From Mugil cephalus (taxonomy: Eukaryota > Chordata > Actinopteri > Mugiliformes > Mugilidae), in assembly GCF_022458985.1 (NCBI RefSeq), contig NC_061775.1, forward strand, positions 27,238,319-27,302,318: a DNA stretch of 64,000 nucleotides, written 5' to 3'. The notes below the pieces were generated by a model, which was not told where the DNA came from, ran no database searches, and saw only the letters and a list, made by a program, of their open reading frames with translations. Every line of letters starts with the position of its first letter. The stretch's first letter is position 1. Shown here piece after piece: positions 13,073-24,996 of this stretch. Position numbers and translations under genes: made by a program.

Positions 13073-13660
13073 TCAAAGCCATATATCCACTCATTTTTTT
13101 CAAGAACATAAAAACATGGGCCCCTTCTCTTACTGCACATGACTGAAAAGAAAACCCAGCAGTTAGTGAGTTTATGCACCTAGCTGGAGTCCTGTCACTT
13201 GGACCTCAGTTGTCTGCTCATTTAATTCTTTTGACAAACAAGGAACAATGTGACGATATTCTGCTCTGTGGAAAAGGGTCAGAATGAAAACATGTGGCCT
13301 GTAAGAGAAACAGGGTAGTGAAACCTCCCTTTAGACCAATTTCGTGTTGAATCATCTACTCACTACTGCAGCACCAGTCTCTGCAACAGTCACAATGTAC
13401 CTTGTGAATATTATACAGTGTTAAATTTGACAGTATTTGAAAATTAGTCTTAGTCACATTTTAGTTGTTTCTGATTTCCAATAGTTCACAAAAAGTCAGC
13501 GTTTTTTCAACTATACCACCTGTACTATACTCACCTTTAGACAAATCAGAATTTTTCTCACTTGTCTTATAAATGTGCCAATCAATTGAAATGCTCTGGG
13601 ACTGCAACATAAGAAGTCTATTAAAGAAGTTTTCTAAAATATGCACAACATTTTAAAAAA
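12370..13660 (+). pseudogene. Decayed Ly6/uPAR-like gene relic
   Basis: Three segments in gene order match LU-1. First, 12385-12560 resembles LU-1 intron 1 (AAAATTAGGAAATAAATA and AATAATCAACGCTATTCATTAG, then TTTATTCATTA). Second, 13350-13445 resembles the end of exon 3 plus intron 3 (CATCTACTCACTACTGCAGC, CTCTGCAACAGTCACAATG, TACCTTGTGAATATT). Third, 13575-13650 resembles the LU-1 3' UTR (GGGACTGCAACATAAGAAGT). Exons 1, 2, 4 and 5 are missing or unrecognisable and no open frame remains. It is a dead tandem copy closest to LU-1. Confidence 0.7.
13037..13070. repeat. (GT)n microsatellite
   Basis: An uninterrupted run of about 17 GT dinucleotides inside the Ly6 relic interval. Confidence 0.9.
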
Positions 13661-13962
13661 ATAGTTTAGTCAGAAATAGTTTCTGAGCATAGTTAGTTCC
13701 TTAGTTTCTGACACAGAATGTCAGAAACAAAGAATCAGGGTTTTGGACCTTTAGTGTTGTGAAGTCAGCACGTGTCCAGTGCATCATTTGTGTTGTGTGG
13801 GCCCTGCACCAGCTATGGCCTTAGCTGTAGTCATTGTGTGAAGATATGGACGTAGGTCACTTATGTTGCCTTCACTGACTTGTGTATTTGTCTGTTTAGT
13901 TGCATACCTTTGCCAGGATTATTAAATAACGTAATCCTTTTGGTTTGTGTCTGTGCCATTTT

Positions 13963-14225
13963 GGTGCATCCATTGTTGCGTCTAGATCCAAAAAGACTGC
14001 AGAGAGTGTTTGTCTTTGTTTGGTTTATTTTTTTAACAAATCCTTTCGAACAAAGAGGCGTTACGTCATTCTGCACACCCGCTGGCCTTGTCATGGCGTA
14101 ATTGGTTGCTACATGGGATTAATTACCTTAACCAGTCACACCTGAAAAGAGGTAGATAAAAACAGCCCTGGGTGGAGAGAAATGAGGTCAGCAGAGGTTC
14201 ACCACATCTCACCTGCTGCCTATTT
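13963..14225. repeat. ~250-bp direct repeat, copy 2 (copy 1 at 12091-12345)
   Basis: Same orientation as copy 1 and clearly alignable over its whole length, including TACGTCATTCTGCACACCCG and AACCAGTCACACCTGAAAAG. It ends near CACCTGCTG in both copies. Confidence 0.7.
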
Positions 14226-14920
14226 AATTAATTAAACCATTAACTCACTCACCTGGTTTATATTTCCTGATGAATTCCCAGATGACTCTGGCCTGGTCGC
14301 AACATAAACATATGTCATTTAAAACATCATTGCAGTTGAGCGTTAAACATTTCTATGGTATTGCAACCAAAGCAGTGTTGGCCCATCTATCCCCTCTGAC
14401 GACTTTGTGGCTCACAGGACTTCCTCTATCACTGTGGGTAAAGGCACTGCCTACTTTCTCACTGTGCTTTCTTTGCCCACCTCTCTTGTCAAACAGAAAA
14501 AGGAGACAACAACCACATCCTGGATCACTCTTGTGTTTTCCGTGCGCCGTCTTGTCAGTTTCAAGCGTTACAGAGCTGCATCCCCATCGGCCAGAAATGT
14601 TTAGGGAGATGAAAAGATGTGATGCAACTCTTTTAATCTCCCCTTCTGAAAAAAATGTAAATCTTCCAGAGGCATGGTGTAGGGGTAAACCGGTTATTTA
14701 CCCCTTTTATAAATGCCTTTAAACAGCTTAATAAAAAGCTACTGTCACTGGTTACTTTTGAACAAAAATGACAAAAAAATAATGAGAGAATAGCCAAACT
14801 AAAACTTGTACCTTAAAGCCCAGACACAAACATCTCTCTTCCTCCAAGAATAAAACTGCACAGACAACTTTCAGTACATTCTCAATCATTTATTAAATAA
14901 CAACTTCCATCCAACATCCA
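14226..14920. other. No gene recognised
   Basis: A reading frame of 150 codons at 14270-14722 has no recognisable domain, no family resemblance and no exon signals that I can support. The stretch otherwise shows nothing distinctive. Confidence 0.5.
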
Positions 14921-14921
14921 G

Positions 14922-14990
14922 GGATGAAGCTATTGATCTGGAAAGACATCAAGATGAGCGTTACCTCAAGAAATGTCTTGCAATCTGCTA
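14922..14990 (+). pseudogene. IFIT fossil fragment
   Basis: The string GGATGAAGCTATTGATCTGG, then AAGACATCAAGATGAGCGTT and ACCTCAAGAAATG, matches the IFIT exon 2 stretch that encodes DEAIDLADEALKRHPDERYL (for example 47029-47110 in IFIT-4), with a 12-15 bp internal gap. It is flanked on both sides by unrelated DNA, about 16 kb from the nearest IFIT gene. It is short, so it rests on one alignment read by eye. Confidence 0.6.
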
Positions 14991-14999
14991 GGCCTCCGA

Positions 15000-17400
15000 G
15001 ACCTTCAAATCAATTCAGTTACAAATAATACATACATATAACATCACAGATTTCCTCAAGGGGAGGAGGACAGAGGGATACTCAGCAGTTAACATGCTAT
15101 ACAGTGTTAGCATGAACAGTAATAACGAAGTCAGAGGACATGTGCTCAGCGCAGCCCCCAGAAGGCAGCATCACTAAGACAGTGGGACTGACTGTGTCCT
15201 TTCATGTCATCACATTTTATCAAGCTGTATCATCACTTTGTGTTTTGTCCCTTTGTTTCTTCAATTCGTTCCTGTCAGTGTTTGTTTTAGATCGAAATAA
15301 TAAAACTTTATTAGAATTTTTTTTTGTATAGACTTGACTTTGTGCTGTAATTTCTTTTTTCTTCCAGGAGAGGGCACCCAAAGATCTTTTGCGCATCATT
15401 CGCCGCCACCTGCTGTATTCACATGAACACTAGAATAAAATCAGGATGAGAGCCCTCGACCAGAACAGACCGATCAGAAGGAGGTTTCCAGTCAGATGTA
15501 GAAGTGCTGGTGTAAACCTTTAATAACCGTGTAAACTCTTGATGTACTGGTTTCACTCCGGTTGTTGGAATAAATCCGGTAAAACATCAGGGTGAGGAGT
15601 TTCCATGAGAAACGAGCAGTTGTTGAAATCAGTTTTGGAAGGATGAACCAAGCTGGAATCCACGTGGACAGAGACGGTGGGGACGTGGAGATGTCACAGG
15701 GGGTGTGCGTGTTTGCTTGAGTCTGTCCCTTCCCCCCCTCACCCCCCTCGTATATAGCATGTGCGCCTCCTGATTGGCGATGATGAGCTGCACCTGTCCA
15801 CAACACGGCAGCGACGAGCGCACGGGGATTAATCTTTCCCGTAAGTGGCACAGGTGTGTGGGATTGGGGAGTGGACAAAGAGCCACGGAACAACAGGCAG
15901 CCACGGAGCCGGGGAGGAAACTACAAAGGCGGGAGAGGGGAGCTAAACGGCGGGTGGAGATGGCAGCCAGGGGGAGAGATGCGCGCAGCAGGAAGGGAGC
16001 GAGGAGTGAGGCGCGCTTCACTCCTCCTCCTCTCCTCCTCCTTCCCTTCAGAACTCCAAAGACGTGCTACTCTGCCATAACTTGACCCGGAGAGATACCC
16101 TCAGCTGTTTTCTCCCCAGCAGAACTGCAAAAGGAGTAATTGGCGGTTATCTTTGTATTCTGCTCGAGGCATTCAGTGCTGGAGATGAAAATGAACTGAC
16201 AACTCCTTCTGTATAGTATAGCTTTTTTTCTCTCTCTCGTTTTGTGTTTTGCATCACGGAACAAAGTACAACTAACAAACACACAATGTACAACCATATA
16301 CATCCACAGAGTCGCATCTTGCATATACAGGTGTTTTTTTTTTTTTTTAAAAAAAAGGTGTGTGTGCAACCACGCCTTCAAAGAATATCCACCGATCAGC
16401 CATAACATTATGAATGCTTTCCTAATATCTTCCCCTGCTGATCGAATGAGCCTTTTGGTCAGAGAACTGAACGCCAAAAAAAAAAAAAATGCACTGGGGC
16501 AGTTGTTTTCCCGCATTGTGAAATACCACCTTAATTAGGGTGACCAGACATCACCCTCCCCCCACACACACACACCACACACACACTTCTCTCACCTCTT
16601 TTTGTGACCTAAAACTGTGTCAAACTGTGTGTCAACTGTGTGTCAAAAACCACAAAGTTGTCTCCGCTAGATGAAAACCTCAACTTTATGTGACAGTAGC
16701 CGTCGTACAAATTCCAGCAGTTGAAGACAAGTTGCAGTGAATACCAAACTGTAAAAAAGCGTCACGTGAATACAACCTAAACATCGGCTTATTTTAAATT
16801 CATGTGTATACTTTAAGAAATGCTTTTTATTGGTTAAAGGATGTGTGACAAAGTGGGTCAGACCATTTGTCTCATTATTACCATCTTTACTTTAACCATA
16901 CTTGTTTGTTTCAGTTATGTTGCCAACAGTAATCACCATTTTGCAGATACAGACTATCCCGGGTTTGTTTGTGTTTTGTATTATGTTTGGTTATATTTGG
17001 TAGCGCAACATCTTGGTTAAAATAAACACAGATATTGTTAGATTTAGTTAAAGTTTATTGATTTACTTCTTGTTAAAATAAGTTATGTAGCTATTCATTT
17101 GTGTTACTTACCATACTCACCATGTGGCCAGAGTCAAAGGAGGGAGTGTGGCCATATTTCCTACTTTTATACTCAGGTGACATGATTGGGGGCAGGTCAT
17201 TGGACTAGTCCAAGTGGGTAAGGGTAAGGGAAATTACTGAAAAAGTATTATTTAGGTTTATTTGTTGTTAATTGAAGATATGGTTAAATATGGATCATCA
17301 GTAATGTAGGTAAAGGTGTTTTACTGTAGTTAGGTCAAAGGTTAGCTTTGTTAATGGTTTTATTAGTAACCAGTGGACTCTCCTCCCGTAGTGGTACAGC
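15000..17400. other. Repeat-like region, no gene supported
   Basis: 15590-15690 carries the third copy of the repeat also at 3200-3330. 15700-16060 is G+C- and CpG-richer than its surroundings and open in several frames, but no exon or domain can be recognised; it could be part of an LTR element or a promoter. 16345-16360 and 16477-16490 are A/T homopolymers. CAGCCATAACATTATGAATG near 16395 is a common fish repeat motif also present upstream of the IFIT genes. 15040-15170 weakly resembles L2 3'-UTR sequence. Confidence 0.45.
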
Positions 17401-17430
17401 CAGGGAGTCTGGGTTACGAGGAGGAGAGGG

Positions 17431-19590
17431 TATTAAGCAGAGGCCTTTTGTCGGTTGGGGAAGGAAAACAGTGTGCTTATCAGTGTAGCAATTTACACAT
17501 GATTTAAGTAGAATCTTGCGTTGTTATAAGTTGAGTTTTCTTTAGTTCAACTCGTTAACTGTCAGTTACGCTTCCATACAGTCACCTCCCATTCGCTGCT
17601 CATCTGTGGTACCATGAGCTCTTGATGAAGTTGGACCTCTTTTTAGTTCCACTCTGCTCTGGGATGTGTGTTGTGGATTGGATGGTCTTTACACGCCTCT
17701 CGAGGAACTATTGTTGCCCTGTATGTTGTGGAAGTGTTCCAAAACAGAAGCAAACTGTGACTCACAGATAAATTCTTAATCTTTAATCTACTACTCTGTT
17801 GTAAAATGTGTTTTTTTATGACATACAGCTGCATTACTGGATAAGGTGCTACCCTAAAAAAAAAAGAATCATCTAATAGGTGTGATCAACAATAATTTAC
17901 CAAGCTTATCAGAAATTCTTTCATTAATCTCATGCAGACCTGCAGGATACAGCTCTGCATGCCGAGGCTGCAGCTCTGTGCTTGAAGTAATGAAGTAAAA
18001 CACAAGGTGTTAGCTAATGTTCAGCACCAAGTTTTGAACAATTGTGAAATTGTGAAACAGTGCTATAAACATAAGGTAAAGACAACAACAAAATATGGAG
18101 CATTTCTAAAGCCATTTTAAAAGGATGTGTGTGTTGAGGGGAGGGGGTAGATGGAACATGTGGTTCAATCTCACAAAACACCAAAACAAAGTGGTCTCAG
18201 CTACATGAAAAGTTCCACTGAGTCACGCTAACAGTCGTACGAGGCTCCAGTTTGTCCTGTGCAACCTTTTCAGACCCACTCTCTCCAGTCCTGGAAATCA
18301 ATAGAAATACCAAAATGTCAAAACACTGACATCTCTACATCTCCACAGCAGCTGGTTCCTGAAACTAAGTTCAGGGTGGAGCTCGGGGAGACAGGTTGCT
18401 GTGGTTTGGTAGGTAGATCAGAGGGTTAGTGGTTCAATCCCTGGCACATGGACCACATGCTGTTGCACAAGTAAGACAAGTTGCTGTGAATGAAAGTGTA
18501 CATAAAGGGTATGAATATGGAAACCCATGCACATTCACTTTTTAACTGTCCTGCTCTGTATCTGTCTTTTAGTTTGTGAATCATGTGTTGTGTTTCCTGT
18601 TTTATTTGTCAAGTTCTGGATTTCCTGTCTGTTCCTCGTGTGTCCCTTGATTGTTAATTGGTCTCACCTGGTGTCATTGCCCTCATGAGTTTCACCTGTG
18701 TCTTGTCATCCCTGAACCCTCTTGTGTATTTATAGCCCTCCCTTTGCCTTCGTTCCTTGTTGCGTCATTAATGTTGTCACAGCTGCAGCCATTGTCTCTG
18801 TCATTTTGTCTCCATGCCGTGATTCTAATGTAAAGATAATGTTGATTGAATGAGCCTTTTGGCCATGATTCTTTTTTTAGTTTGCTGCCTCAATGCAATT
18901 GTTCGTTTTCATTAAAAAAAAAAAAAAAAACTTTTCCTGGATTCCCTGCCTCTTCCTTACTGTCCTGCCCCTGGGTCAGCAACTCGGCACCCACCCCACC
19001 CAACAGGAAGAAGCCTTGAGCAGAACCAGCTCATATGGAGGAACCATCTGCTGAAGGCCAGCCGGGTAGAAACAGAAGATAGAGAGAGAAGAAGAACAGG
19101 AGAAACAAGATAAACAAACTTCTGTCATAGATACAAACATCAAGCTGAAGGACACATGTAGAATTTAATGATGCAACATATTCTGGTGACTAGGGGTGTA
19201 ACGATTCGATTCACGATTCGTGGTTGCCGATATGATTCAAAGACGATTTTAGTTCATTTAGAACGATACGATCTGAAACGCTTCAGTGACTTGAAATCGA
19301 TTCTGTAACTTTTTAGCCAAAAATTAAACCAGTGACTGAAATCCTAATTTAACCAAGACATGGGCCGTTTACTGGAAATAAACTGTATAAGACTGAGTAT
19401 CTGTCTAAGGTGTATGTGAGTTCCCTTTACACTTCACATTATACACTTCAAACCACACGTCTGCAAGTGTCACACATAAACGCCCACATTCACAGCTACA
19501 TCCGCTACAGTCAACCTGACACGTCCACTTCACTGTACTGTGAGGAGGACGAAGCATCTAGAGAACTGTAAGTCTACAGATTGATCCACC
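17431..19590 (+). repeat. Segmental duplication, copy 1 (copy 2 at 34697-36885)
   Basis: From TTAAGCAGAGGCCTTTTGTC onward the sequence is nearly identical to 34697-36885 and runs directly into a Ly6 promoter and exon 1 in both places. It contains, in order: unique-looking sequence, the block shared with 22440-23180 (see that entry), a dispersed repeat ending in an A-run near 18914-18930, an L2 3'-UTR fragment at about 19003-19192, and a hAT-like end (TAGGGGTGTAACGATTCGAT) at about 19191. Confidence 0.85.
19003..19192 (-). mobile_element. L2-like LINE 3'-UTR fragment
   Basis: Contains AACAGGAAGAAGCCTTGAGC, CATATGGAGGAACCATCTGC and GATACAAACATCAAGCTGAA, in the same order as 49715-49880 inside the larger LINE. 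It is duplicated with its surroundings at about 36268-36458. Confidence 0.65.
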
Positions 19591-19593
19591 ACG

Positions 19594-20873
19594 ATGAAGA
19601 TGGTTCTGACTCTCACTCTCATCTGGATTCTCTCCAGCACAAGTGAGTTGAATTTAAAGCTTTAGGGATGTTTGCTGCTAATTAGAGTTCAGTTCAAGAC
19701 TGAAACAAAGTCATTTCACATGAGGAGATAAATACTGAAAAGCAGAGGGATGTGACATTATTATTATCATTCTCACTAAGCAGCAATCAACACTTTTCAG
19801 TGACACAAACTATTTAATAACAGAGTGATTTCAGTTACTTATACTTTATTCATTACCATGTATTTATCTTTCTTTGCTGCAGCTGAAGCTCTACGATGTC
19901 TGCAGAGGAACAATTATACAACAACAGAAGAGACGTGTTCCTCCCCTGATCAGTTGTGCGCAACTACTGCCCGTCGAGGTAGGAACATAAATAATGTGGC
20001 AATCACTTGCATTGTCAGCTGAGAGGTTTCTGCTTTATTTGCACTTCTTCACATTAACACAGTTATTCTCAGATGTCAATGTAGGTCCAGACCAAGGTGT
20101 TAATGAAGGTGTGTCCAGGGGCTGCGAGCCGCCCTCTTTCTGCACTATGATGACATTTTCATATAAAGTTGGCTCAGCGATTTCTGCTTTATCTACTCGT
20201 TGCTGCAACACTGATCTCTGCAACGATGATGATTTTCCTTGTAAGTATTTTCTGATTATCATACCTAATAAACCTGTGACACGTTGCCTCTTTACCAACA
20301 TACTGCCAAATTTTCCAAAGCTTATGAGCCATGACTGATTCTAAGCTGTATGATTCTTCATGTAAACTTGTGTTCCTTTAAAAAGTAACAATGTAAAACT
20401 TTCATCTATTTTATATTGTGCACATTATTCTTATTCTTCACTGTGCTCCTGATGTTGCTGCCTCCTCTGGTGACTTGTTTCCGACTGATCTGAGTGACAC
20501 ACGACTCTTCTGTTTTGTTTTAGACCCTGATGTGACCACAAAAAATGGCTTGCAGTGCATCAGCTGCGTGGAACCTATAGATCCTGAATGCAAACTGATA
20601 GAGTGTGTGGGTGAACAGGACCGGTGCTTTCAGTTATTTGGTGAGTTTTCATGCTGCACTTTGTTCATTGAGGGAATTAATTTGTTCTTAACTAAATAGT
20701 GGCCTGATAAAATGTTGTTTTTTTGTTTGTTTTTTTCATCCACAGCAGAAGACAATCATGCCCGCGGTTGTGCATCAGCAGGATTTTGTGAATTTCTTAA
20801 TCAGAGTAGTCAAATGAGCAATTCTGATTTCACCAGAGCACCAATATGTAATTCAGCCGGAAGGTCAAACTGA
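19594..20873 (+). CDS. LU-2: Ly6/uPAR-like protein, frameshifted end, no GPI tail
   Basis: Exons 19594-19642, 19883-19978, 20085-20240, 20524-20640 and 20746-20873, phase-1 introns, 181 residues. Signal peptide MKMVLTLTLIWILSS; LU domain 1 with eight cysteines ending CCNTDLCN; LU domain 2 begins YPDVTTKNGLQCISC. Two lesions lie in exon 5. An 18-bp deletion, compared with LU-4 and LU-5, removes the paired cysteines of the final CCxxxxCN motif. A 1-bp deletion (GCCGGAAGG for GCCTGGAAGG) shifts the frame to a TGA at 20871-20873, ahead of the GPI signal, which still exists out of frame just downstream. The product, if made, would be secreted and its second domain could not form all its disulfides. 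It may be a young pseudogene or a soluble variant. Confidence 0.75.
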
Positions 20874-21432
20874 GCGTTGCCCCGTTGCTGCTTGGTCTCG
20901 TTGTCCTTGTCGTCCTTTAGAACCAGAGCTGAGAGACAAACTGAAAAGATTTCACACATACTCACACCAGCAAATAAAAAAGCACTCCTCTGGAAACTAC
21001 AAGAGAAGAAGTCTGTTAAAAGATACTTTCTTTACCTGATGAAGCAGATAAAACATGTACAACATTTATAAGTAAGAAACAAAGTAAAAGTTTCCATTAG
21101 AAAATAAATGTTGGTAAATATTTAAATGAGTTCTAATTAGAGAAATGAACATTTGACCAGTAAATAACTTCCTGATTATTGCTGGTAGAGAATCACTGAC
21201 TGGTCACAGCTCAACAGTTAATTATATTTTACTGTGTTCTGCTTTTCAGAGAAATCTAGTCATCTTTGTTCTGATGTGTTCAGTGAATTGTTGTTTTTTA
21301 GTGTTCTTTTCTCTCAGCTTGGTCACGAGCTAACAATAATTTTACACTGTATGTTATGTGGCTTTTTGAACAGCATTGTGTCTGTGAAGGTTCTCAGACA
21401 TTCAGGTCATTGTCATTGAACAGGCGTTAAAA

Positions 21433-21716
21433 AAGGCAACTCGACTTGTAGAGTTTTTTGAAGACCTTTCGTCTGAGTAGCTTCTTCAGTTCCAAGAGAC
21501 TAGTGGGAAGTTGAGATTTAATGGAAATTGGCGCTACCAGTTTCTGTTCTTACAGAGTCCCAAGTTTAGAATGGGTTTTACCCACCTTATTCAACACTTT
21601 TTTGTTTTCACCCACAGTTTCCTATTTAAACTTCAACTTCCCTCCAGTCTCTTAAAAGTGAAACTACTCAGATGAAACGTCTTCAAGAAACTCTACAAAT
21701 CCAGTTGCCTTTTTTA
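21433..21716. mobile_element. MITE-like inverted-repeat element
   Basis: The left arm (21433-21510) reads AAGGCAACTCGACTTGTAGA and GTTTTTTGAAGACCTTTCGT. The right arm (21646-21716) carries its complement, ACGTCTTCAAGAAACTCTAC and AAATCCAGTTGCC. Arms are about 70 bp with some mismatches, separated by about 135 bp without coding potential. A second copy at about 25507-25790 came with the Ly6 unit duplication. Its family is not certain. Confidence 0.55.
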
Positions 21717-22439
21717 AACACCTTATGGATTTGAAAAACATTGTGGTTCAATAAAATGTTCTGAAGGTTCAGTCTGTTTCCAGCAAGTTTTCCACCCTTC
21801 ATTTGGATCACATTTGTTGTTGTTGTTGCTCTAATAAAGCTTTTACCAGTTGATCTATTAAACTCTGTGTTTTTAATTGCTTTGCTTATCAGTCCTAACC
21901 TGATCTCCTTCAGTAAAACATTGATGCATCAGTCCATAAACAGAAAGAAGCTAGTTTGATACCCAAGTAACCCAACATCATGATCCGCAACTTAAAGTGG
22001 AGACGAAATAAGCTGCAAAACAGGAGCATGGTGAAACTATTTATGAGGAATAAAATGACAAGCACGCAGTTTGTGAGCTTTCACTGTGAAACACAGACCA
22101 CTTCCCGTCCTCTGGTTTCTACACTAAAAGCTATGGATGGCGATGCAGCTTTGCAAAACCCACAAAATGAGAACTAAGATCAGACATAAAAGGTCAGAAA
22201 CTAAACTGAATAAAAGTGGCTGCAGCTCTTTCATAAATCAGGCCATTAAACGTTTTTAATTTATTATGAGTTCTGAATGATTCTTGGTTTTAGATCATGT
22301 TTATTCATTTATTTTTGTTCAGTTATTTTATTAACTGACCTTGTTCTCACTGAGCTCCAAAACAACCACCCTGTTGATTTATTGCTTTTATTTCAGTATT
22401 CATTTAGAAAGTAGTACATCTGTTGACCATAGGTCTGCA

Positions 22440-23180
22440 CTACTGGAAAAGGTGCTACCTGAAAAAAACAAGCATTAATCACCTTCTAGTTGCACATCAT
22501 CACTAATTTAACAAGTTTATCAGAAATGAACTTTCATTAGTGTCATACAGACAAGCTGAGTACACATTAACACGTGGAGGGAAAATTCATCTTCAGAAGA
22601 AATGTCAAAGACGGTTAGATAACAACTTATGGGAGCAGCTCTATGTTCGAAGTTATGGAGTAAAACACAAGGGGTTAGCAAATGTTCAACACCAAGTTCC
22701 CAACAACTGTGAAACCAGTGCTATAAACATACACAACGTAAAAACGACCACAAAACACGAAGCATTTCTGAAGCTGTTTTTAAAAAGGACAATACGTGTG
22801 TCGGGGCGTGGATGGAACATGTGGTTCATTCTCAAAAACCACTAAAACAAAGTGGTCTCAGCTACATGAAAAGCTCCACTCTGCTTCACGCTAACAGTCG
22901 TACGAGGCTCCAGTACATCTTGTAAGACCTTTTTAGACCCACTCTCTCCAGTCCTGGAAATAAACAGAAATACTAAAATGTCCTGATAAACAGTGGCATC
23001 TCCAGATCTCCACAGCAGCTGGTTGCTGAAATGAAGTTCAGAGAGAAGCTCAGGGAGAGAGTTTGCTGTAGTTTGGTGTGGCTCGGTAGGTAGGTCAGAG
23101 GGGTAGGGGTTTGATAACCAGTACACAGACCATTTATGCCGATTCCACAAGTAAGACAAGTTGCTGTGAATGTGTGTGTG
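22440..23180. repeat. Low-copy block upstream of Ly6 genes (five copies in window)
   Basis: Related copies lie at about 17810-18480, 22440-23180, 26500-27002, 35090-35760 and 48120-48655. Shared strings include GTAAAACACAAGG, CACCAAGTT, ACCAGTGCTATAAACATA, CGCTAACAGTCGTACGAGGC and CCACAGCAGCTGGTT. Four lie on the 5' side of Ly6 genes or of the Ly6 relic at 48.7 kb, and one follows LU-3, so the block is a marker of the Ly6 duplication unit. No protein is supported. Confidence 0.7.
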
Positions 23181-23735
23181 TGCTTGTTACTGTGGGTACC
23201 AAATGGTAAAAAAGTAACTGTGACTTCAACCATATACAGCAGGTGAACTAGATAGTGAGATGAGAGGATGTTCCTCCAGGACTAGGAGCAACATGAAGAC
23301 ACAGGACTAGGACAAAGTGAGAGACTGCCCGTAAAGTGTGTGTGTGAAAGCTTATGCAAATAGTACAAAAACACTTACAGAAGACACTACACAGTGCTCA
23401 CTGATGGGCAGACTAAGACTAAGTATGAGTTAGTGTGATTGGAAACATCCTGACTGATTAGTAGCACAGTGTGTGCAAAGATCTTAATTTAGCCAAGACA
23501 TGGACCGTTTACTGGAAATAAATTGTAAAAAAAAATGAGTATTTATCTAAAGTGTATGTGAGGTTCCTTTACACTACACATTATACACTTCAAACCACAC
23601 ACCTGCAAGTCTCACACATAAACGCCCACATTCACAGCTACATCTGCTACAGTCAACCTGACACGTCCACTTCACTGTACTGTGAGGAGGACGAAGCATC
23701 TAGAGAACTGTAAGTCTACAGATTGATCCACCACG

Positions 23736-24996
23736 ATGAAGATGGTTCTGACTCTCACTCTCATCTGGATTCTCTCCAGCACAAGTGAGTTGAATTTAAA
23801 GCTTTAGGGATGTTTGCTGCTAATTAGAGTTCAGTTCAAGACAGAAACAAAGTCATTTCACATTACTTATACTTTATTCATTACCATGTATTTATCTTTC
23901 TTTGCTGCAGCTGAAGCTCTTCAATGTCTTGTGCAGAATCATGAATCAGACAACATTCGTTATGAGACGTGTTCCTCCCCTGATCAGTTGTGCGCAACTA
24001 CTGCCCAGCGAAGTAGGAGCATAAATAATGTGGCAATCACTTGCTTTGTCAGCTGAGAGGTTTCCGTTTCACATTAACACAGTTATTCTCAAATGTTGTT
24101 CCAGCTTTAGGCTGGGGTGGCAAAGATTCTGTGTCCAGGGGCTGCCGGTTATCCACTGACTGCACTACAAAGACAGTTTCACACACAGTTGGCTCAATGA
24201 TTGCTGCTTCATCTACTCGTTGCTGCAACACTGATCTCTGCAACGATCATAAAGTTCCTTGTAAGTATGATCATATACTTGTGAGTATCATACCTAATAA
24301 ACCTGTGACACGTTGCCTCTTTATCAATATACTGTCTTGTGGGATTGTGTTCAGGTGAAGCCTAATCAGTTAGTATCAGTTGTGTCTGTTTGGCAAATTT
24401 TCCGAAGCTTTATGTTTCAACATAACAGTAACAATGTACAAATTTCATCTATTTTATATTGTGCACATTATTCTTATTCTTCACTGTGCTCCTGATGTTG
24501 CTGCCTCCTCTGGTGACCTGTTTCCAACTGATCTGAGTGACACACGACTCTTCTGTTTTGTTTTAGATCCTGATGTGACCACAAAAAATGGCTTGCAGTG
24601 CATCAGCTGCATGGAACCTAAAGATCCTGAATGCAAACTGATAGACTGTGTGGGTGAACAGGACCGGTGCTTTGAGTCATTTCGTGAGTCCTCATGCTGC
24701 ACTTTGTTCATTGAGGGAATTAATTTGTTCTAAACTAAATATTAGTTAATTAATTAAGTAAGTAAAAACTGAATAGTGGCCTGATATAATGTTGTTTTTT
24801 TTCATCCACAGCAAAAGACAAATACACCAGTCATGTCCGCGGTTGTGCATCAGCAGGATTTTGTGAAGCTCTTTATCAGAGTAGTCAAATGAGTAATTCT
24901 GTTTTCACCAGAGCACCAATATGTAATTCAGCCTGGAAGGTCAAACTGAGCGTTGCCCCGTTGCTGCTTGGTCTCGTTGTCCTTGTCGTCCTTTAG
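23736..24996 (+). CDS. LU-3: Ly6/uPAR-like GPI-type protein lacking a cysteine pair
   Basis: Exons 23736-23784, 23911-24012, 24111-24260, 24567-24683 and 24812-24996, phase-1 introns, 200 residues. The exon 3 acceptor is taken as TTTAG before 24111 because LU-5 keeps only that site; CCAG just upstream (24104) is an alternative adding two residues. Signal peptide, LU domain 1 (EALQCLVQN to CCNTDLCN) and domain 2 (LQCISCMEP onward) are intact. The tail KLSVAPLLLGLVVLVVL is in frame, so a GPI anchor is expected. Exon 5 has the same 18-bp deletion as LU-2, leaving APICNSA where the relatives have KCCGSSFCNSA. Domain 2 therefore lacks two of its ten cysteines. Intron 1 is about 115 bp shorter than in LU-2. 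Confidence 0.8.

Larger units (their letters stand above)
20874..23735 (+). repeat. Downstream half of Ly6 tandem unit, copy 1 (copy 2 from 24997)
   Basis: No gene is seen. 20874-23000 is nearly identical to 24950-27000, so LU-2 and LU-3 sit in ~4.1-kb tandem units. Inside are the inverted-repeat element at 21433-21716 and the block at 22440-23180. 23460-23735 is the upstream flank of LU-3 and matches that of LU-2 from about 19340. Confidence 0.8.

Noticed and set aside
15774-16085. Coding exon in the CpG-rich stretch
   Set aside because: Frames are open on both strands because of base composition; there is no recognisable domain or conserved splice structure.
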